A DNA stretch of 64,000 nucleotides, taken from NCBI GenBank assembly GCA_017301975.1, contig JAFLEI010000017.1, forward strand, positions 62,001-126,000, written 5' to 3'. The notes under the pieces were generated by a model. That model was not told the DNA's origin, searched no databases, and was given only the letters and a program-made list of their open reading frames with translations. Positions 58,655-64,000 of this stretch are shown in pieces; positions within the stretch are counted from its first letter, which is position 1; each line of letters begins with the position of its first letter. Origin of the DNA: Verrucomicrobiota bacterium. Its GTDB lineage: Bacteria > Verrucomicrobiota > Verrucomicrobiia > Verrucomicrobiales > Verrucomicrobiaceae. Both the position numbers and the translations under genes were made by a program.

Positions 58655-59008
58655 ATGAAGCATGTACGCACACTTCTTTGCTGGCTCCGGTGGCTGGCCA
58701 TCCTGCTTTGCATGTCTGGCTTCTTCGCGTGGCTGATCTCCGCCCACCTCGCGCCATGTCCCTTCGACAGCGTCTGGTGGCCATGCCTCATCGGTAGCGT
58801 GATCGCGAGTGTCCTCCTGGTGACGCTGAACCTCATCGAGGGAGGCTGTGCCGGCGTCATTTTGCTGGTGCTCGGCCTCCTTGCGGCGGGTGTTCTCTCG
58901 AAGCACCTGCCTGCAGAGGCGGCAGGATACTACTACATCCTACCAGCCGCTATCCTGACCGGCTTTGTGACGACGCGGGGTGTTTTTTATCCGAGGTTCT
59001 TTTCGTGA
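58655..59008 (+). CDS. Small membrane protein
   Basis: 117 residues with four hydrophobic segments (LAILLCMSGFFAWLISAHLA, WPCLIGSVIASVLLVTLNLI, GVILLVLGLLAAGVL, YYYILPAAILTGFV). No family recognised. Its stop lies in the loop of a 9-bp hairpin. Confidence 0.55.
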   Translation: MKHVRTLLCWLRWLAILLCMSGFFAWLISAHLAPCPFDSVWWPCLIGSVIASVLLVTLNLIEGGCAGVILLVLGLLAAGVLSKHLPAEAAGYYYILPAAILTGFVTTRGVFYPRFFS

Positions 59009-59032
59009 CGAACCTCGGATGAACCGCAGAGA
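58973..59032 (+). repeat. Duplicated ~55-bp block with hairpin (other copy 60449-60508)
   Basis: Both copies share GCGACGCGGGGTGTTTTTAT-like sequence followed by GACGAACCTCGGATGAACCG and CAGAGAT. In the first copy CCGAGGTTC pairs with GAACCTCGG (58991-58999/59010-59018). Confidence 0.7.
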
Positions 59033-59167
59033 TTGGACGAACGCAGAGAGCAGAAGCCTGAAATCAAAGGCGGGACTCTGCGGCTGGCCATCTTCTGTGG
59101 GTTAACTCCGCATCAATCCGCCCAAAGCCTCTACCTGCCGCTCCTCCTCCTCCGCACGCAAGTTCGA

Positions 59168-60211
59168 CTATGGGGCTTTGACTGTGGCGGCTTCGAGATC
59201 GCGGCGTTTGCGCACTTCGAGGGCGGCATCGAGGTTTTTCGCGCGGGTGAGCTCGGCCTGGTAGGCATCCAGCGCCTGGAGGAATTTTTCGCGCAGGGTT
59301 TGCAGGCGCTGTTCGCGCTGGGTGGTGAGCTGGCTCAGGGTGCTGCGGTAGGTGGCGAGGAGGGGCTTGAGGGTCTCGTTCGCGGCTTTGTCATCGTCGG
59401 GCAGCGGGGCTTCGTCCTGCAGTCGCTTTTTCTCGGTGCGCAGGGCCAGCGCGGCATCGAGGTTGCCTGCCTGGGTGGCGGCATCCAGCGCACGATCCAG
59501 CGCTGCGACATACTTGTCATTGAGGGCTTTGACGGCTTCGATATGGGGGGAGAGAGGGGCGTCGCGCTCGATGGCGGCGGCATAGGCGTCCTCCAACTGG
59601 GCGATCCGTGGGTCGCTTGACCTGGGAACAAAGCCGCGCACCTGGATTTTGGAGAACCAGGCCTGATCTGCGGCGACGCCCCAGAGCCCGCCGGTAGAAA
59701 TGGACTTGTCATCGATTTCAAAGGCCACTTTGCCATTGATCAGGACTTTCAGATGCTCGCCGACGGCGGAGAGCTCAAGATCGATGAAGTCTCCCAAAAC
59801 AAAGGGCTTTGGCAGGGGCACGACAGCCAGCCGCTTGATCTTGCCCTTCGAGGTGAAGTTGAGGAAGAGATTGTCGATGGAGGTCTCTCCCATCTTGATG
59901 TTGAGTATGATCTCGTAGTACTCGCTGTCCTGGGCCCTGACATCGGCCGTACGCCGGATGCGAAGCTGGGGCCAGCTGGTCTTCTCGCGGAAATGGAAGA
60001 GTGCGCGGATGGCACCGTCCGGATAGGGCTGCGGGACCAGGATGCCATGGCCTGCGCGCACATGCAGCAGCCCGTCCACCAGATGGGCCTGCTCGGGTGG
60101 AAAGCCCTTGAGCTCCTCCTCAGTGGCCAGGATCGTTTTCCACTCACTGGCCTGCTGAGCGTGTGCGGAGAGGGTGATGAGCGCGAGCGCTAATGGAAGC
60201 AGGTGTTTCAT
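59168..60211 (-). CDS. Secreted DUF1080-like protein with C-terminal coiled coil
   Basis: About 347 residues from the ATG at 60211 (signal: KHLLPLALALITLSAHAQQ). Residues ~20-195 are a concanavalin-like sandwich of the DUF1080 / 3-keto-glycoside hydrolase type (LVDGLLHVRAGHGILV, SEYYEIILNIKMGETSI, DLELSAVGEHLKVLINGKVA, GGLWGVAADQAWFSKIQVRG). A long charged helical region follows (~205-347, NLDAALALRTEKKRLQDEA). The same two parts occur in opposite order in the 11750-12811 protein. Extracytoplasmic; possibly sugar binding. Confidence 0.75.
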   Translation of the reverse strand: MKHLLPLALALITLSAHAQQASEWKTILATEEELKGFPPEQAHLVDGLLHVRAGHGILVPQPYPDGAIRALFHFREKTSWPQLRIRRTADVRAQDSEYYEIILNIKMGETSIDNLFLNFTSKGKIKRLAVVPLPKPFVLGDFIDLELSAVGEHLKVLINGKVAFEIDDKSISTGGLWGVAADQAWFSKIQVRGFVPRSSDPRIAQLEDAYAAAIERDAPLSPHIEAVKALNDKYVAALDRALDAATQAGNLDAALALRTEKKRLQDEAPLPDDDKAANETLKPLLATYRSTLSQLTTQREQRLQTLREKFLQALDAYQAELTRAKNLDAALEVRKRRDLEAATVKAP

Positions 60212-60619
60212 AGTGTGGAGGGGCCTCTGGAGGAACGCGCTTCCGACAGGTGCGATTTCATGGTGCGGTGTGGCCACGATGCCCGGCGCATGCGGCTCTC
60301 CTCGGTGGAAGGCCGGGTATTTTTAACAGACCGCCATGGGGTGTCCAGATGAAAACTTGCGATGGGCCGGTCAAGAGGCATGTCAGGCCATTGACTTGGC
60401 CACGGGAACGGGGCGTGAGGCATTGCTTTGCATGCCCGGTGTTGTGGCGACGCGGGGTGTTTTTATGACGGGCTCCTTTCATGACGAACCTCGGATGAAC
60501 CGCAGAGATCCAAGTCTGCCAAACCATAAGGACACTCATAAACACCCATATCCTGAAGGGAGCGCGGGCGGGGAGGGGGATTTTGATCCCGGTTTGGAAG
60601 TGGTGGGTGAACGTGGAGC

Positions 60620-60961
60620 GTTGAGGGATCAGGATGATCCCTCTCCTGTGGTGGGCTGGGTGGTTTGGAAGGAGTGGGACCATCCTGGTCCCACACGCTC
60701 CGCTTGCGCCTTCCGCTCCGCGCTGACAAAACGCGACTTGGTTCTTCGCTCACGCGGCTGTCTTCGCCGGCGTTGAGGGATCAGGATGATCCCTCTCCTG
60801 TGGTGCGCTGGGTGGTTTGGAAGGAGTGGGACCATCCTGGTCCCACACGCTCCGCTTGCGCCCTCCGCTCCGCGCTGACAAAACGCGACTTGGTTCTTCG
60901 CTCACGCGGCTGTCTTCGCCGGCGTTGAGGGATCAGGATGATCCCTCTCCTGTGGGAGGCG
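60620..60961. repeat. 152-bp tandem repeat, about 2.2 copies
   Basis: Units start with GTTGAGGGATCAGGATGATC at 60620, 60772 and 60924. Each holds two short palindromes (GGGATC-AGGAT-GATCCC and GTGGGACC-ATCCT-GGTCCCAC). The whole gap 60278-61220 has no gene. Confidence 0.92.
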
Positions 60962-61220
60962 TGGGGTTCCGGGGGCTGAGCGTATCGTAACGAGCAACAA
61001 GCGCATCGGCCTGCGGAGCGCGGACTTCAGTCCGCAGCACCCCGCAAGCACATCCCTGCCGCGTTTCATCTGCCGGTCTCTCAAAGCCGGGGCCGAACAT
61101 GTTTGAGGCATGCAACGAGTGAACCACACTTCAAGCGTGAGTCACCTGCTGCGGACTGAAGTCCGCGCTCCCATGAGCTCTCGCTGTCCTCGATCAATGT
61201 TCGTCGTGACCCGAGTCACA

Positions 61221-64000
61221 CTACTTCTTGAACGCCGCGCCTTCGGGTTTGCCGGCGGCTTGGAAGAAGGCGAGGAGGTCGAGGATTTCTTCTTGGGTGA
61301 GGGTGTTGAGCAGGCCGGGCATCATGGGCGAGATCTTGGAGGTCTCCTTGGTCTTGATGTCGGCCTTGCTGATCTCCTTGGTGTCCGGGGCGAGCATGCT
61401 GGGACGGAGGATGATTTTGTCATCCGTGTCACCCACGATGCGGCCGGTGAGGAAGGTGCCGTTCTTGAGCGTGATGTCGGTGTTCGCATACTGCTCGGAG
61501 ATGACTTTCGAGGGCTCGATGAGGGCTTCGAGAATGACCTGCGGCGAGTAGCGGCTGGCCACGGCGGTGAGATCCGGGCCGACGGAGCCGCCTTCATCGC
61601 CGATGCGGTGGCACATGAGGCAGAGGGTGCCGTTCACGGCGTCCTGCCCCTGCGCGAAGTTGCGGCCTTTGCTGAGTTTGTCGAGATCGCCGACGAGGTC
61701 GGACATCTGCCAGTTTTTCACGAAGGTGCGGTCCTTCTTGGGCTTCTTGAGCTTGGGGGCGGGCTCGATCCAGGAATCCAGCACGGGCTGCAGCGCGGCG
61801 AGTTCTTCGGGCGGCACGTTGGCCATGGCGGTGCGGCGGATCTTGACGAGGAAGTTGCTGAAGCTTGCGCCATCGCTGAAGTCGCGGCCGGCATCGGTGA
61901 ACCACTGGAGTGTCTTCGCGGGATGCTGCGCAGTAGTGCGCTTCTGCGCCCACCACGCGAAATACTGGCGGCGCATCTCCGGAGTCCAGCCGTTCGTGAT
62001 GGTGCGCAGGGCGACGACGTAATTCAGCTGCTCCTCCTGCGTGGGCGCGGCGGCGAGAAGCCGCAGCGTGCGGGCGATGGTGTCGGGTGCATCGAGCGCG
62101 AGGAGTGTCTGGCACAGCTCGCGATTGAGCGCGACGCTCTGCGCAGGGTAGAGCGGGCTGAGCAGCGCGATGATAGGCGCGGCGACTTCAGCGGACGGTT
62201 TGCCCATGCGGCTGATGGCGACCTCGATGACGCGGATGAGCTCAAGCTGCTGCGCTTCGCTCTTGAGCTGCGTGAGCGGAAGCTTGGCGATGGCTTTGAA
62301 GAGATCGCTCTGGGCTTCGGTGCCGCCGAGACGTGCGACTGAGAGGAGGATGGTCAGTGCTGCGGTGGGGTTTGTCTCTGCCAGGGCGCGTGCTTTCCAT
62401 GAGTTGATGGGCTGGCTTTCGATGGCGATGCGTGCGGCGTAGCGGATGAAGCGGTCTTCGCTGGCGAGGTGAGGCCATGCGGTGTCTACGGCGGCGGCGT
62501 CTTCGTGGCCGTGGAAGGCTTCCAGCTTGTGGCGGAGCGTGCGGGATTCATCGCCTGCGACTTCGTGGAGGTCTGCGGGTGCGGTGGATTCGGTGCCTTC
62601 GTAGGTCACGCGAAACAGTGCGCCCTGAGTGTGACGGCCGCCGATGGTGAAGTACATCGCGCCGTCATCGCCGATGGTGAGGCCGGTCAAATTGAGAGGG
62701 GTCTTGCCGGATTTTTCGTTGAGCGATTTCGGTGCGACGAAGTTTTCCCAGGTGCCGCCGTAGCTGGCGCCCTGCGGCGTGAGATGCACGGCGATGAGGC
62801 GGCCATAGGTCCAGTCCTGGATGAAGAAGGCGCGCTGGTACTTGGCGGGGAATTTGGCACTCGTGCCGAAGCCCACGCCGGTGGGGCAGCCGATGCCGAT
62901 GGTCACGGTGGCGGGCAGGCTGTCGTGGTAATACTCGGGCCACTTGCTGGCGCCTTCGCGGAAGCCATGGTCAGCGCCGCTGGTCACATGATAGACGCGC
63001 ACCGGGCGATACCACGGCGTGCCCCAGTCCCACTCCATGTCGCTGTCGAAGCCGAAGAGCTCGCCATCGTGATTGAAGGCGACGCCGTAGGTGTTGCGCT
63101 CGCCGCTTGCGATGAGTTCGCAGTTTTTCCCATCGGGGTCCATGCGGACGACGAAGCCGCCCGGGGGCTTGCGGCCTGCGCCGAAGCCGTTGCCATCTTC
63201 CGCGCGCGGCAGCACGAGATCGTCCGCGTAGTTTTTGTGCGGGGAGGTGGGCAGCACATCGGCAGGCACGTCCACGAAATTTCCGCAGAGCACGTTGAGG
63301 TGCTTCTTGTCGGGATTGAGCAGGATGGTGTGCGCGCCGTGGTCGCCACCGCCGCCGCGCCATTCGCGGAGGAACTCGACCTTGTCGAAGGCCTCCTCGG
63401 CGGTGGTGGAGGTGCAGCGCCAGAGGCCATAGACACTCTTGCCATCGGGGCCATTGCCACGGCCATTGATGTAGAGGCTGTCAAAGGCGAAGAGCATGCC
63501 CATGACCTCGCTGAGCGGGATTTTGAGGATCTCGGCCTTGGTGACCTTGCCGTCTTTGAGTGTGAGGCGGGAGATGGGTTCTTTCGGTTCCGCGCCAAGG
63601 AGCAGGCGGCCTTTCGGGTCTTTCGTGATGGAGATCCACGAGCCTTCCGTGGCTGCGTCCGCCTTGCGCACGAGCTCGACCTTGAAGCCCGGCAGCGTGG
63701 CCAGCAGCTCGCCGGGATTTTCTGTGACGACGGCCACCGTCTTTGGCTTCGAGCCATCCGCAGGTCCATAGACGGCCTTGGTGATGACGAGTTTTTTGCC
63801 CGCAGGCGCTGCGATTTCCAGCTTGCGATTCTCGCCCACATCGCGCGAGACCTTCTCGTCGCCGAGGGTGTACTCGATGTGCAGTTTCTTCGGCACGCCC
63901 GAGGCGGTGTCGCCAAAGAGATCGTTGCCTGCGGTGATGGAGAGCTTGTCATCCTTCACCGCGCCCGCGACGACGGCGGTGACGTCCGTAGGATCTTTGG
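61221..64000 (-). CDS. PVC-type sorbosone-dehydrogenase-like / c-type heme protein (partial)
   Basis: More than 920 residues; the frame is open through base 64000, so the N-terminus is outside (the GTG at 63959 is internal). Visible: a beta region (residues ~1-100 of what is seen); a beta-propeller of the sorbosone dehydrogenase type (ISITKDPKGRLLLGAEPKE, YINGRGNGPDGKSVYGLW, AFNHDGELFGFDSDMEWDWG, YHVTSGADHGFREG); a helical HEAT-like part; and a C-terminal c-type heme module with CLMCH (TLCLMCHRIGDEGGSVGPDL) followed by the PVC-typical ILEALIEPSKVISEQYANTD. Periplasmic electron-transfer/sugar-oxidation protein; substrate unknown. Confidence 0.85.
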   Translation of the reverse strand, partial: KDPTDVTAVVAGAVKDDKLSITAGNDLFGDTASGVPKKLHIEYTLGDEKVSRDVGENRKLEIAAPAGKKLVITKAVYGPADGSKPKTVAVVTENPGELLATLPGFKVELVRKADAATEGSWISITKDPKGRLLLGAEPKEPISRLTLKDGKVTKAEILKIPLSEVMGMLFAFDSLYINGRGNGPDGKSVYGLWRCTSTTAEEAFDKVEFLREWRGGGGDHGAHTILLNPDKKHLNVLCGNFVDVPADVLPTSPHKNYADDLVLPRAEDGNGFGAGRKPPGGFVVRMDPDGKNCELIASGERNTYGVAFNHDGELFGFDSDMEWDWGTPWYRPVRVYHVTSGADHGFREGASKWPEYYHDSLPATVTIGIGCPTGVGFGTSAKFPAKYQRAFFIQDWTYGRLIAVHLTPQGASYGGTWENFVAPKSLNEKSGKTPLNLTGLTIGDDGAMYFTIGGRHTQGALFRVTYEGTESTAPADLHEVAGDESRTLRHKLEAFHGHEDAAAVDTAWPHLASEDRFIRYAARIAIESQPINSWKARALAETNPTAALTILLSVARLGGTEAQSDLFKAIAKLPLTQLKSEAQQLELIRVIEVAISRMGKPSAEVAAPIIALLSPLYPAQSVALNRELCQTLLALDAPDTIARTLRLLAAAPTQEEQLNYVVALRTITNGWTPEMRRQYFAWWAQKRTTAQHPAKTLQWFTDAGRDFSDGASFSNFLVKIRRTAMANVPPEELAALQPVLDSWIEPAPKLKKPKKDRTFVKNWQMSDLVGDLDKLSKGRNFAQGQDAVNGTLCLMCHRIGDEGGSVGPDLTAVASRYSPQVILEALIEPSKVISEQYANTDITLKNGTFLTGRIVGDTDDKIILRPSMLAPDTKEISKADIKTKETSKISPMMPGLLNTLTQEEILDLLAFFQAAGKPEGAAFKK

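Overview
The window looks like a high-GC Verrucomicrobiota chromosome (Prosthecobacter/Verrucomicrobium-like). The evidence is lineage-typical protein types: a large PVC-style sorbosone-dehydrogenase/c-type cytochrome protein at the right edge, a DUF1552-type fragment, DUF1080-like secreted proteins, giant Sel1-repeat proteins and a planctomycete-style leucine-rich repeat protein. No rRNA, tRNA or CRISPR was seen.

Layout. 0-8.7 kb: an LRR protein end, a small membrane protein, then a TetR-controlled RND efflux operon on the minus strand (TetR, membrane fusion protein, RND permease, NodT-type outer membrane factor) with a near-perfect 32-bp palindrome over the tetR start. 8.9-18.3 kb: two Sel1-repeat proteins that share an N-terminal J-domain-like module (one fused to an RDD membrane domain), a secreted protein, a small membrane protein and two head-to-head gene fragments. 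18.7-19.4 kb: an internally deleted IS4-type transposase.

19.5-40.8 kb is the most unusual part: a minus-strand array of three long paralogous genes (A 25264-29934, B 32501-35556, C 37007-40726). Each starts with the same ~150-bp upstream region and the same N-terminal peptide. Pro-rich, helical/glycine-rich and linker modules follow, and each gene ends in a different toxin-like C-terminus (HEXXHXXE zincin in A, unrecognised domain in B, HNH-like nuclease in C). Each C-terminus is followed directly by a small gene that overlaps or abuts it (candidate immunity). Behind A and B lie orphan cassettes: start-less or frameshifted copies of linker plus toxin plus small gene, and a six-member family of ~90-aa genes each preceded by a relic of the toxin tail. 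The organisation is that of a polymorphic toxin locus with a cassette reservoir. The helical, glycine-rich middle regions also resemble phage large polyvalent virion proteins.

40.9-45.4 kb: arsD-arsA without a local pump gene, and a secreted alpha/beta-hydrolase. 45.7-50.8 kb: a plus-strand phage-type head module (scaffold-like, N4-gp56-like major capsid protein, unknown, GroES-like, adaptor-like) with no terminase, portal, protease or tail gene in the window. Then a decayed toxin-antitoxin pair, two short interspersed repeats, and 51.9-64 kb of secreted carbohydrate-related and PVC-type proteins.

One signal ties the toxin array and capsid module together: a direct repeat TACCAC-N4-TACCAC (period exactly 10 bp) occurs at about sixteen places. 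It is always on the sense strand of the gene it precedes or lies in: upstream of A, B, C, the scaffold-like and GroES-like genes, and at several module boundaries inside the toxin genes. I consider this motif, and the possible link between a stand-alone capsid module and a shuffling toxin array, the best candidates for something undescribed.
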